Shown here: positions 32,325-40,916 of the stretch, in pieces
Position numbering within the stretch: the first letter of the stretch is position 1
Layout of the letters: the number at the start of each line of letters is the position of its first letter
NCBI GenBank assembly: GCA_038237475.1
Contig: JBBRYS010000006.1
Coordinates: 329,257 to 393,256 of the forward strand
Length of the DNA stretch: 64,000 bases
Origin: JAOAPY01 sp038237475
Lineage (GTDB): Bacteria > Acidobacteriota > Blastocatellia > Pyrinomonadales > Pyrinomonadaceae
Reading direction: 5' to 3'
Translations under genes and position numbers: made by a program
The notes under the pieces: generated by a model
Told to the model about the DNA's origin: nothing
Seen by the model: only the letters and a program-made list of their open reading frames with translations
The model's database searches: none

Positions 32325-34730
32325 ATGCGGATTGAGAAGGCGGCGGTGCTGGGGGCGGGAACCATGGGCGCGCAGATCGCCGCTCAGTTCGCAAATGCGG
32401 GCATACCAACTTTGCTGCTGGATATTGCTCCCCGCGAATTGTTACCTGAAGAAACTGCCAAGGGTCTTACCCTGGAAGCTAAGCAGGTCCGCAATCGCCT
32501 TGCCCGGGCCGGCTTTGAAGCCGCAAAGAAAGCAAAGCCCGCCGCGTTTTTCACCTCTGAACAGGCAGGACTTGTATCCATCGGCAACTTCGAGGACGAC
32601 CTCGCGAAATTAGCAGACTGCGACTTCATCATTGAAGCTGTCGTCGAGAACCTCGATCTCAAACGCAAACTCTTCGAACGGGTCGAACAGTATCGGCGGC
32701 CCGGCTCGATCATCGCTTCGAACACCAGCGGCATTCCCATCCACCTGCTTGCGGAAGGCCGGTCCGAAGATTTCCAACAGCACTTTCTCGGTATTCACTT
32801 CTTCAATCCGCCGCGCTATCTGCATCTGGTTGAATTGATTCGCACCCCCTGGACCAAACCTGAAGTGTCGTGCTTCACGTTTGGTTTTTTGGACCAGCGT
32901 CTGGGTAAGGGCGTCGTCCCTGCTAAAGATCGCCCGAACTTTATTGCGAATCGGATCGGAACCTACGGCGCCATGATCACGATGCAGACCATGCTCGCGG
33001 ACGGTTACACGATCGAAGAAGTCGACAAGATCACTGGCCCAGCGGTCGGCAGGCCCAAGAGCGCCACCTTCCGTACTTTTGATCTGGTTGGTCTGGATGT
33101 CTTCTCACACGTGATCAGAAATCTCTACGAAGCTTTGCCGGAAGATCCAGAGCGCGAAGCATTTCAGCTTCCGCAACTCCTGTCAGATTTGATCGCAGCT
33201 GGACAACTGGGTAACAAAACCAAAGCGGGTTTTTACAAGCGCCAGGGCAGCGGCGACAAGAAAGAATTTTTCGTCATCGATCCGGCCACCAAAGAATACC
33301 GGCCCGTCCAAAAGGTCAAGCTGCCTGCACTTGAGATGGCGAAGAATATCGAAGATGGAGCCGAGCGGCTTAAGGCCCTCGTCTGGAGCAAGGATCGCGT
33401 TGGCGCCTTTCTCTGGAAAACTTTTTCGCGAACGCTCAACTATGCCGCCAATCGCATCCCGGAAATTGCCGACAGTGTGGTCGAGGTTGATCGCGCCATG
33501 CGTTGGGGTTTTGCCTGGGAGTTGGGACCCTTTGAGGCCTGGGACGCCATCGGGCTCGAGAAATCGGTCGCGCGAATGAAAGCCGAAGGGTTCGACGTGC
33601 CGGCAAACGTGCAGGCTATGCTGGATGCCGGCGCTAAATCTTTTTACAGGAAAGAGAATGGCCAGCAGTCCTATTTCGATTTTGCGAGCGGCCAATACGT
33701 GCCCCTGGTGGACCAGCCAGGCATCATCATTCTCAAATCGGTCAAGGAGCGCAGTGATGTAGTCAAGCAGAACTCCGGCGCTTCTCTCCTGGACATCGGC
33801 GACGGCGTGGCCTGTCTCGAATTCCACTCCAAGATGAATTCCATCGGTGGCGAAACGCTGCAGATGCTCAAGCAATCACTCGCTGAAGTTGAAAAGAATT
33901 TTGTAGGTTTGGTAGTCGGTAATCAGGGCCGAAATTTCTCTGTCGGGGCCAACCTGATGTTGATGTTGCTGGAAGCGCAGGAAGAAAACTGGGAAGAGCT
34001 GGACATGATCTGCCGCTACTTCCAGCAGTCGACCATGAGCTTGCGCTATTCTGCCAAACCCGTTGTCGTAGCTCCCTTCCAAATGGTTTTTGGCGGCGGC
34101 TGCGAAATGGTCCTGCACGCCGATCGAGTGCGTGCGGCTGCGGAAACATATATCGGCCTGGTCGAAGTAGGTGTGGGAATCATTCCCGCCGGGGGCGGCA
34201 CCAAAGAGATGCTGCTCCGTACCCTTGATTCAATTCCGAAAGACCTCGCAGACGCCGATCCTTTTCCCTTCGTTAAGCATGCGTTCGAGACGATTGCTAT
34301 GGCCAAAGTCGCGACCTCGGCTGAAGAAGCGCGCTCGCTTGGCTTCCTCGGAAGTGACGACAGCATCTCGATGAATCCCGACCGGTTGATTGCCGATGCG
34401 AAAAAAGAAGTGCTCTCGCTGGCGGCGACGGGTTACGTGCAGCCGCAACAGCGAACCGACATCAGGGCGCTTGGTAATCCAGCCCTGGCGACGTTCAAGC
34501 TGGGTATCCACCAGATGAAACGCGCTGGTTTTATTTCTGAGCATGACGGTCTGATTGGGGAAAAATTGGCGCGCATCCTGACGGGTGGAGATTTGAACCA
34601 TGAGACGCGCGTGTCTGAGCAGTATCTGCTGGACCTGGAGCGCGAAGCTTTTCTTTCGCTTATCGGCATGCGCAAGACTCAGGATCGGATCGCGAACATG
34701 TTGAGGACCGGCAAGCCTTTAAGAAATTAG
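32325..34730 (+). CDS. fadN: 3-hydroxyacyl-CoA dehydrogenase / enoyl-CoA hydratase (FadN type)
   Basis: About 801 residues from ATG 32325 (a GTG lies one codon earlier). The dehydrogenase half comes first: Rossmann motif VLGAGTMGAQIAAQFANAGI at about 7-26, then IEAVVENLDLKRKLFE, SNTSGIPIHLLAE and HFFNPPRYLHLVELI. The enoyl-CoA hydratase half is at about 490-700 (GLVVGNQGRNFSVGANLMLM; FGGGCEMVLHADRVRAAAET; VEVGVGIIPAGGGTKEMLLR). This domain order (dehydrogenase then hydratase) is that of FadN rather than E. coli FadB. It carries out two central steps of fatty acid beta-oxidation. It is first gene of fadN-fadA-fadE, under the operator at 32248. Confidence 0.92.
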   Translation: MRIEKAAVLGAGTMGAQIAAQFANAGIPTLLLDIAPRELLPEETAKGLTLEAKQVRNRLARAGFEAAKKAKPAAFFTSEQAGLVSIGNFEDDLAKLADCDFIIEAVVENLDLKRKLFERVEQYRRPGSIIASNTSGIPIHLLAEGRSEDFQQHFLGIHFFNPPRYLHLVELIRTPWTKPEVSCFTFGFLDQRLGKGVVPAKDRPNFIANRIGTYGAMITMQTMLADGYTIEEVDKITGPAVGRPKSATFRTFDLVGLDVFSHVIRNLYEALPEDPEREAFQLPQLLSDLIAAGQLGNKTKAGFYKRQGSGDKKEFFVIDPATKEYRPVQKVKLPALEMAKNIEDGAERLKALVWSKDRVGAFLWKTFSRTLNYAANRIPEIADSVVEVDRAMRWGFAWELGPFEAWDAIGLEKSVARMKAEGFDVPANVQAMLDAGAKSFYRKENGQQSYFDFASGQYVPLVDQPGIIILKSVKERSDVVKQNSGASLLDIGDGVACLEFHSKMNSIGGETLQMLKQSLAEVEKNFVGLVVGNQGRNFSVGANLMLMLLEAQEENWEELDMICRYFQQSTMSLRYSAKPVVVAPFQMVFGGGCEMVLHADRVRAAAETYIGLVEVGVGIIPAGGGTKEMLLRTLDSIPKDLADADPFPFVKHAFETIAMAKVATSAEEARSLGFLGSDDSISMNPDRLIADAKKEVLSLAATGYVQPQQRTDIRALGNPALATFKLGIHQMKRAGFISEHDGLIGEKLARILTGGDLNHETRVSEQYLLDLEREAFLSLIGMRKTQDRIANMLRTGKPLRN

Positions 34731-34795
34731 CAGACGAAGATCACGGGAAGGCGTAGCCTTTTCAAACGTCAGGCGGCAGCGCCGCAGAGGAACTT

Positions 34796-35983
34796 ATGAG
34801 AGACGCATTAATCGTATCGGCAGTGCGCACCGCAGCCGGCAAGGCGCCGAAGGGGACGTTAAGAAACACGCGACCGGATGAATTAGGCGCCGCTGTCATC
34901 AGGGAAGCTATGGCGCGCGTGCCTGGGCTCGAACCGGCTGAGATCGAAGATGTAATTATGGGTTGCGCCATGCCTGAGGCCGAGCAGGGTATGAACGTCG
35001 CGCGCGCGGCAGCGATTCGCGCGGGCCTTCCCGTCGAGACCAGCGCCATGACCATCAATCGCTTCTGCTCGTCCGGCTTGCAGGCGATCGCAATTGCAGC
35101 GGATCGCATTCGCACCGGAGGCGCTGAAGTCCAGATCGCCGGTGGTCTCGAGACAATGTCGATGATTCCCATGGGCGGCCACATCATTCGGCCCAACCCT
35201 TACCTGGTAGAACACTATCCGGATTTTTATTTGAACATGGGTCTCGCGACCGAAAACGTCGCGCGCAAATATGAAGTCTCGCGCGAGCAGCAGGATGAGT
35301 TTGCGCTGCGCTCTCATCAACGAGCTGCCGCCGCCCTGGACGGCGATAAATTTAAAGATGAAACTGTCCCGTTGACTGTTACCATCGAAGAACTCGACGA
35401 AAGAGGACGCAAGCAGCGGCGCGAAGTTGTTTTCGATCGAGATGAAGGAGTGCGGCGCGACTCGACCATCGAGGGATTACAGAAATTGAAGCCCGCCTTC
35501 CAGTTGAAGGGAACAATCACGGCAGGCAATGCGTCGCAGATGTCCGATGGCGCCGCAGCCACAATAGTTATGTCGGAGGACAGGGCCCGAAGTCTGGGTG
35601 TTAAGCCGCTGGGCCGGTTCGTCGGTTACGCAACGGCCGGTTGCCCGCCGGAGGAGATGGGGATAGGACCTGTCTATGCAATTCCCAAAGTCCTGCGGCT
35701 GGCAGGTTTGACCCTTGATCAAATCGATGTGATCGAATTGAACGAAGCGTTTGCGGCCCAGTCACTGGCTGTGATCAAAACGCTTGGACTTGATGCCGAC
35801 AAAGTGAACGTGAACGGCGGTGCGATAGCTTTGGGCCACCCGTTGGGATGCACTGGCGCAAAGCTTACTGCCAGCATCCTGCGCGAACTCGAACGCCGCA
35901 ACGGCCGCTATGGCATGGTAACAATGTGCGTCGGGGGTGGCATGGGAGCCGCGGGAATCTTCGAAAGAATTGATGTAGCGTAG
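34796..35983 (+). CDS. fadA: Acetyl-CoA C-acyltransferase (3-ketoacyl-CoA thiolase)
   Basis: A 395-residue protein. The nucleophile Cys lies in TINRFCSSGLQAIAIAADRI at about 82-101. The thiolase signature 2 NVNGGAIALGHPLGCTGAKL is near 340, with His, and the C-terminal MVTMCVGGGMGAAGIFE carries the second catalytic Cys. It cleaves 3-ketoacyl-CoA to acetyl-CoA in the last step of beta-oxidation. It begins 65 bases after fadN on the same strand, in the same order as fadNAE operons of Gram-positive bacteria. Confidence 0.95.
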   Translation: MRDALIVSAVRTAAGKAPKGTLRNTRPDELGAAVIREAMARVPGLEPAEIEDVIMGCAMPEAEQGMNVARAAAIRAGLPVETSAMTINRFCSSGLQAIAIAADRIRTGGAEVQIAGGLETMSMIPMGGHIIRPNPYLVEHYPDFYLNMGLATENVARKYEVSREQQDEFALRSHQRAAAALDGDKFKDETVPLTVTIEELDERGRKQRREVVFDRDEGVRRDSTIEGLQKLKPAFQLKGTITAGNASQMSDGAAATIVMSEDRARSLGVKPLGRFVGYATAGCPPEEMGIGPVYAIPKVLRLAGLTLDQIDVIELNEAFAAQSLAVIKTLGLDADKVNVNGGAIALGHPLGCTGAKLTASILRELERRNGRYGMVTMCVGGGMGAAGIFERIDVA

Positions 35984-36033
35984 TCCGTTTGCGCAAAACA
36001 AAGTCGCTTCTAACACAGAGAGAGGAAACTATT

Positions 36034-37812
36034 ATGTCAGCCGCAGTCGAACCAAAGGCCATAGTCAAAGGCGGGGCGTTCCTGATTGAAGAGCATACGC
36101 CGGAAGACACTTTCACACCGGAAGATTTCACCGAAGAGCATCGCATGATTGCCGAGACGACGCGCCAGTTCGTCGACAACGAAGTCGTGCCGCGCACAGA
36201 TGAACTCGAGCAGCACAACTGGGTGCTGGCGCGTGAACTGGTGAAGCAGGCTGCGGATCTGGGCCTGATTGGCGCGAATATTCCCGAAGAGTACGGCGGC
36301 CTCGGTCTGGATCAAACCAGCAGCGCATTAATTGGCGAGAACATTGGCCGCTCAGCCTCGTTCGCCACTACGCTCGGCGCCGAAAGTGGAATCGGGCTGC
36401 TGCCAATAATTTATTTCGGCACTGAAGCGGCCAAAAAGAAATACCTGCCGCGCATAGCCAGTGGTGAATTGATTACGGCTTACGCCTTGACTGAAGCGGG
36501 CTCCGGCTCAGACGCGATGGCGGCCAAGGCTACCGCGAAGCTCAGCGCTGACGGCACCCACTACATTCTGAATGGCGAGAAGATGTGGATCACCAACGGC
36601 GGGTTTGCAGACATCTTCATCGTCTTCGCCAAGCTCGATGGCGATAAGTTTTCGGCCTTTATCGTGGAACGTGAAAATGGCATCACGCCCGGCGCCGAAG
36701 AGCACAAGATGGGAATCAAGGGCTCCAGCACCACAGCGCTGGTGCTCACCGACGCGACCACGCCGGTAGAAAACCTGCTGGGTGAAATCGGTAAAGGCCA
36801 CAAGATCGCCTTCAACATCCTGAACATCGGCCGGTTTAAGTTAGGTGCGATGTGCATTGGCGGCATGAAGTTGATGGTGCATGAGGCTACTCGTTATGCG
36901 AACGAGCGCCACCAGTTTGGCAAGTCAATATCTTCCTTCGGTGCGATTAAGCATAAATTGGGCGAGATGGCGATTCGTACCTGGGTGGGCGAGGCGATGA
37001 TCTATCGCACGCTCGGGATGATTGAAACGGCCATCAGCGATACGACCGATCCCGACGCCAAGCTGCGCGCCATCGAGGAGTATTCAGCCGAGTGTTCCAT
37101 AATCAAGGTCGCACTTTCCGAATACTGCGATTACGTAGCTGACGAGATGGTCCAGATCTATGGTGGCTACGGGTATTCGGCGGACTATCCGGCCGAACGC
37201 GCCTATCGCGACTCGCGGATCAATCGTATTTTTGAAGGCACGAATGAGATCAATCGCATGTTGATTCCCGGTCGCTTGATGAAGAGCGCTTTGAGCGGCC
37301 ATTTGGCGCTCCTGCCTGCGGCTCAGGGGTTGATGGACGAGATCCTGTCGCCGCAGATGGGCAGTTTCGACGATGAAGAAGGGTTGCTCGTCGCCGAACA
37401 AAAGTTGGCCCGCAACGCCAAGAAGGTAGCGTTGATGACACTGGGAACAGCGGCTCAGAAATACATGCTGAAGCTCGGTGACCAGCAGGAAATCCTGTTG
37501 GGAATTGCGGACATCATCATGGACACCTATGCGATGGAGTCGGCGATCCTGCGCGCGCGGAAGCTGGCCGGCGCCGCGAGCGAGGGTGCAGCGGCCCGTT
37601 TTCTCGACATGACACAGGTCTTCTGTAATGACGCGGTGCAGCGCATTGAGTCGACGGCTAAAAATACTCTCGCAGCGATGGCCGAGGGCGACGAGTTGCG
37701 GACGCTGCTGGCAGCGCTGCGGCGGTTCACGAAATTGACGCCGATGAATACCGTGGCTGCGCGGCAACGGATCGCTGACGTGATGATCGACGCGAATAAG
37801 TGGACGTACTGA
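36034..37812 (+). CDS. fadE: Acyl-CoA dehydrogenase (FadE type)
   Basis: About 592 residues from ATG 36034 (GAGAGG before it); an in-frame start at 35989 adds 15 residues without a ribosome site. The acyl-CoA dehydrogenase core covers about 30-420: ALTEAGSGSDAMAAKATAKL, WITNGGFADIFIVFAKLDGD, RHQFGKSISSFGAIKHKLGE and the catalytic-region YGGYGYSADYPAERAYRDSR, then INRIFEGTNEINRMLIPGRL. The extra C-terminal 170-residue helical domain is seen in the large, VLCAD-like FadE forms. FAD-dependent first step of beta-oxidation; third gene of the fad operon. Confidence 0.94.
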   Translation: MSAAVEPKAIVKGGAFLIEEHTPEDTFTPEDFTEEHRMIAETTRQFVDNEVVPRTDELEQHNWVLARELVKQAADLGLIGANIPEEYGGLGLDQTSSALIGENIGRSASFATTLGAESGIGLLPIIYFGTEAAKKKYLPRIASGELITAYALTEAGSGSDAMAAKATAKLSADGTHYILNGEKMWITNGGFADIFIVFAKLDGDKFSAFIVERENGITPGAEEHKMGIKGSSTTALVLTDATTPVENLLGEIGKGHKIAFNILNIGRFKLGAMCIGGMKLMVHEATRYANERHQFGKSISSFGAIKHKLGEMAIRTWVGEAMIYRTLGMIETAISDTTDPDAKLRAIEEYSAECSIIKVALSEYCDYVADEMVQIYGGYGYSADYPAERAYRDSRINRIFEGTNEINRMLIPGRLMKSALSGHLALLPAAQGLMDEILSPQMGSFDDEEGLLVAEQKLARNAKKVALMTLGTAAQKYMLKLGDQQEILLGIADIIMDTYAMESAILRARKLAGAASEGAAARFLDMTQVFCNDAVQRIESTAKNTLAAMAEGDELRTLLAALRRFTKLTPMNTVAARQRIADVMIDANKWTY

Positions 37813-37990
37813 GAATTTCGGATTTGGGATTGCGGATTTGAAGCCCGAGTCGATTGCAGGCTGCAGATTGCAGATCTCGGTTTAGATTTCAGATCTCAGG
37901 CTTTTGGATTATGAACTTGAGATCTCAGATCTCAGATCTCAGATCTCAGATCTCAGATCTCAGATCGAGTTTGCTCAAAAAACAACCTTA
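37813..37990. repeat. Degenerate GGATT-type repeats and a (AGATCTC)7 array
   Basis: After fadE come loose copies of the type TTTCGGATTTGGGATTGCGG, then GCAGATTGCAGATCTC-like words, then seven perfect AGATCTC units (37920-37969). AGATCT is itself a palindrome. No spacer sequences separate the units, so this is not a CRISPR. The same heptamer array reappears after the next gene. Confidence 0.85.
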
Positions 37991-38010
37991 CCACCGCGGA
38001 GAGTTGGGCG

Positions 38011-38544
38011 ATGAAGTATCATTGCTTTGAGGAACTGCCGGTGTGGAACGACGCGATCGAAGTTGCAGTCAGCGTGTTTGCGTTAACCGCAAGCTCGAGC
38101 TTTCGAGGGCACGCGGGAACCCGCAATCAACTTGAAAATGCAGCGGTTTCAGTTTCGATCAATATCGCAGAGGGATTTAAGAGGGGCACAACCCAGGAGA
38201 CGCTCACCTTTCTTTACATTGCACGTGGCTCGGCAGGCGAGGTCCGGTCCATGCGACGGTTGTTGAATCGCTTTGATTCTTTTTCTGAACTCAAATCCGG
38301 AATCCCAGATCTGATTGGACGGGCCCTGAGTGTCTCGAGGCAGCTACGCTCGTGGGCAGACTCGATGCAGAATTCGGACATTAGAGGCCAGCGGTATCTG
38401 ACTGATCGCAGCCGGCGCAGTGCGAAGGATGCGCGAGAGCGTGCGGAGTTTTTGGAAGAATTAAGGCGTGTCCGCGAGGGACATCGGCCAGGCTCGGAGG
38501 AATCCGCTCGGAAAATGTCCTCGGAAAATCAGAGTCTTAATTAA
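38011..38544 (+). CDS. Four-helix-bundle protein (S23 / 23S intervening-sequence type) with extended tail
   Basis: A 177-residue protein. Residues 1-115 match the S23/four-helix-bundle family: FEELPVWNDAIEVAVSVFAL, GTRNQLENAAVSVSINIAEG, TLTFLYIARGSAGEVRSMRR. The 'N..ENAAVSVSINIAEGF.RG' signature is very clear. Homologues are encoded within 23S rRNA intervening sequences or free-standing, and also resemble the Avd accessory protein of diversity-generating retroelements. The last 55 residues form an Arg/Glu-rich tail (RERAEFLEELRRVREGHRPG), longer than the usual 115-130 residue family. Repeat arrays bracket the gene on both sides. The function of free-standing copies is unknown. Confidence 0.88.
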   Translation: MKYHCFEELPVWNDAIEVAVSVFALTASSSFRGHAGTRNQLENAAVSVSINIAEGFKRGTTQETLTFLYIARGSAGEVRSMRRLLNRFDSFSELKSGIPDLIGRALSVSRQLRSWADSMQNSDIRGQRYLTDRSRRSAKDARERAEFLEELRRVREGHRPGSEESARKMSSENQSLN

Positions 38545-38571
38545 GAAAGTTCCCGTGGTAAGGGAACTTTC
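38545..38571 (+). terminator. Hairpin immediately after the four-helix-bundle gene
   Basis: A perfect 10-bp stem GAAAGTTCCC / GGGAACTTTC with a 7-base loop, starting at the base after the stop codon. No long T run follows on the plus strand, so termination efficiency is uncertain; it could instead mark the end of the repeat-bounded unit. Confidence 0.55.
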
Positions 38572-38591
38572 GAGACTGCAAGTAATTCTTC

Positions 38592-38656
38592 AGATCTCAG
38601 ATCTCAGATCTCGGAGCTGAAATTCCGAATCCGAAGTCCGAATTCTGAAATCCATA
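38592..38656. repeat. Second AGATCTC array with inverted GGATT-type repeats
   Basis: Three AGATCTC units (38592-38612) in the same orientation as the first array are followed by GAAATTCCGAATCCGAAGTC-type words. These words are the reverse complement in character of the GGATTT words at 37813, so the outer parts are inverted relative to each other. Confidence 0.8.
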
Positions 38657-38660
38657 GGCT

Positions 38661-39617
38661 ATGCGCATCATTCCCATTAGTCTGCCAACGCCCTTCTACA
38701 TCGGGCCAGTCAACGTCTACGTGATCGCGGAAGATCCGATCACGCTCATCGATACGGGACCAAAAACCAAAGAGGCTGCCGCAGCTCTGCGTGAGGGTCT
38801 CAGGCTCGCGGGGTTTCGGGTCTCAGACCTGCGCCGCATTGTCCTGACTCATGCTCACGAAGATCACTGTGGCCTCGCGCACTCGCTTCGTGATGAGGCC
38901 AAAGATGCTGAAGTTCTGGTGCATGATTGGGAAACCGGGCATCGCGCGGGCCGGCTCGAGCATGAAGAAACACACGCCTTGCTGGCGCGCGCGGGCTTGC
39001 CCGATAACGAAATCGAAGACATGCGCAGGATGTATGAAGACGTCAGGCAATATGCCGATTCCTTCGCGGATCATGAATACAGCTCACTGACGGACGGAGC
39101 CCAGCTGGAGTTTTCATCGGGCACGCTGCAGGTGATTCATACTCCGGGCCACACGCCCGGTTCCTGTTCATTTCTTCGCGAAGCTGATCGCACGATTCTC
39201 GCCGGTGACTGTGTGCTGAAGCGCATCACTCCGAATCCCATTCTCTCTCCCGATCCCATCGACAAGTCGCGCCGTTTTCGCTCGCTGGCTGAGTATCTCG
39301 TCAGCCTTGCGCGCTTGCGCAGCTTTGCGCCCACGCTGGTTCACGGTGGGCATGGCGAGCCTGTTCACGATTACGAGGAGCTATTCAACCGATACCTGCG
39401 CGCTATTCAGCAACGTCAATCCGCTGTGATTAAGCTGCTGCCAAAGACCGGCGCGACGGCCTGGGAAGTGGCGCGCGAAATGTTCCCGGGCGCTGATGAC
39501 GTCCATCGCTTCCTAGCAGTTTCCGAAGCCGTGGCGCATCTGGATCTGGCCGAGTCCGAGGGGAAGATTGCCGTGGAGATAAGTGGCACGAAGGAATTGT
39601 ACCGGCCCATCAACTGA
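38661..39617 (+). CDS. MBL-fold metallo-hydrolase (LACTB2-like)
   Basis: A 318-residue protein. The metal motif THAHEDHCGL lies at about 62-71, followed by HTPGHTPGSCSFL near 160, GDCVL and LVHGGHGEPV. After the beta-lactamase fold (1-235) comes a helical winged domain (LPKTGATAWEVAREMFPGAD, then EAVAHLDLAESEGKIAVE) as in LACTB2-type nucleases/hydrolases (BLACT_WH). It likely hydrolyses a thioester or acts on RNA ends; the substrate is unassigned. It starts right after the repeat array and appears monocistronic. Confidence 0.87.
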   Translation: MRIIPISLPTPFYIGPVNVYVIAEDPITLIDTGPKTKEAAAALREGLRLAGFRVSDLRRIVLTHAHEDHCGLAHSLRDEAKDAEVLVHDWETGHRAGRLEHEETHALLARAGLPDNEIEDMRRMYEDVRQYADSFADHEYSSLTDGAQLEFSSGTLQVIHTPGHTPGSCSFLREADRTILAGDCVLKRITPNPILSPDPIDKSRRFRSLAEYLVSLARLRSFAPTLVHGGHGEPVHDYEELFNRYLRAIQQRQSAVIKLLPKTGATAWEVAREMFPGADDVHRFLAVSEAVAHLDLAESEGKIAVEISGTKELYRPIN

Positions 39618-39766
39618 TAGGCCTTCTCTGTGTCTTGACCTTGTGGAATCGGCTCTCTCCCCCGGTATTCCTCCAGTCAAAAATCAAAGCAAAGTTTAAT
39701 CTTTTCGGAACCTCACTCCTGCGATTGCGTGTAACCCAGCAAAACCTTCCGGAGGATTGATCTGTT

Positions 39767-40834
39767 ATGAAAATTAGAAGTGTTCTTTATTCTTCGGTCT
39801 CGCTGTTGTTAGCGGCAGGTATTGCACTTGCCCAACAACCAGCCACTCCAGCTACGCCCCCTGAACCCGTTACCACCCCCGAAGCATTTGGCGCCTTCTC
39901 ATTTTTTGTGGATGGCGGCGGATTTCTGGGTGTTTATACCGAGGACATCAGCAAAGACAACCTTTCCCAATATGGCTTGCGGGAAGCACGCGGCGTCGGG
40001 ATCACTGAAGTGGTCAAAGATAGTCCTGCTGAACGTGCCGGTCTGAAAAAGGGAGATGTGATCACGCGCTTTGATAATGAAGAAGTCACCAGTGCGCGCA
40101 AACTTAATCGCCTCGTCTCGGAAGTTGCCCCGGATCACAAGGTGAATATCACTCTCAGCCGTGGTGGCAACGATCAGAGCGTAGCTGTAACCATCGGCAA
40201 ACGCGAGGCTGCTGCACGAAGTGTGGGAAAAATGACGCTGCCGCGTGGTGGTGATTTTCCGCGGCTGGAAAACTTTCCTGAAGAAGCGCTGGTGTTCTCG
40301 CTGGGGAACAGCCGCCGCATCGGGGTCGGCACCACGCCCTTGACTAAGCAGCTGGCCGATTATTTTGGTGTAGCTGACGGTAAGGGAGTCTTGATTACCA
40401 GTGTCGGGGAGAATAGCCCCGCCGCCCGAGCCGGTATCAAGGCGGGCGATGTAATCACGTCGATTAACGGTGAAAAGGTTGAAGGTTCCGGAGACCTTTC
40501 ACGGGCCATCAACAAACAAAAGGAAGGCGACATTATCCTGACCGTGGTGCGAGACAAAAATCAGCGGACCATAAGGGTGACGCCCGAAAAGTCAGAGAGC
40601 GAATTATTACGGACGGGACGAACCGCCAACCAGCGCATCAATCGCGATGAAATACGACAAGCGATTCGCGAGGGCGCGCGCGAAGGACGTATCGTCATAC
40701 CGCGAATTGCCCTGCCATCACTCCCGGCCATTAACGTGTCGGTACCGCCGATTGATCTGCCCGTCATTCCCGAGATCAACGTGACACTACCAGCAGTACG
40801 GGTGGTGAAAACCGCACGGCGCATTCCTACCTAA
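39767..40834 (+). CDS. Secreted protein with two PDZ domains
   Basis: A 355-residue protein with a signal peptide (VLYSSVSLLLAAGIALAQQP). The first PDZ is at about 60-145 (GITEVVKDSPAERAGLKKGD, VITRFDNEEVTSARKLNRLV) and the second at about 185-275 (VLITSVGENSPAARAGIKAG, DVITSINGEKVEGSGDLSRA). No protease domain is attached, unlike the HtrA protein at 52964. The C-terminal 60 residues alternate Pro/Ile/Val (IPRIALPSLPAINVSVPPID), suggesting an extended interaction tail. It is an adaptor for periplasmic protein ends (inference). The ribosome site GGAGG precedes ATG. Confidence 0.88.
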   Translation: MKIRSVLYSSVSLLLAAGIALAQQPATPATPPEPVTTPEAFGAFSFFVDGGGFLGVYTEDISKDNLSQYGLREARGVGITEVVKDSPAERAGLKKGDVITRFDNEEVTSARKLNRLVSEVAPDHKVNITLSRGGNDQSVAVTIGKREAAARSVGKMTLPRGGDFPRLENFPEEALVFSLGNSRRIGVGTTPLTKQLADYFGVADGKGVLITSVGENSPAARAGIKAGDVITSINGEKVEGSGDLSRAINKQKEGDIILTVVRDKNQRTIRVTPEKSESELLRTGRTANQRINRDEIRQAIREGAREGRIVIPRIALPSLPAINVSVPPIDLPVIPEINVTLPAVRVVKTARRIPT

Positions 40835-40854
40835 ACACTTTGTCTCAGCAAATG

Positions 40855-40882
40855 AAAAGGCGGACCCGCGTCCGCCTTTTTT
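40855..40882 (+). terminator. Rho-independent terminator after the PDZ gene
   Basis: The stem AAAAGGCGGAC pairs with GTCCGCCTTTT around a short loop, and two further T complete a run of six T. It also ends transcription arriving from the convergent gene side (the A run precedes the stem on the plus strand), so it can act in both directions. Confidence 0.9.
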
Positions 40883-40916
40883 CATCGACAAAAATCAGAG
40901 CCAGTCGAAAGCGCGT

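Noticed and set aside
37920..37969. CRISPR array
   Set aside because: The 7-base units are contiguous with no spacers, and no cas gene is nearby.
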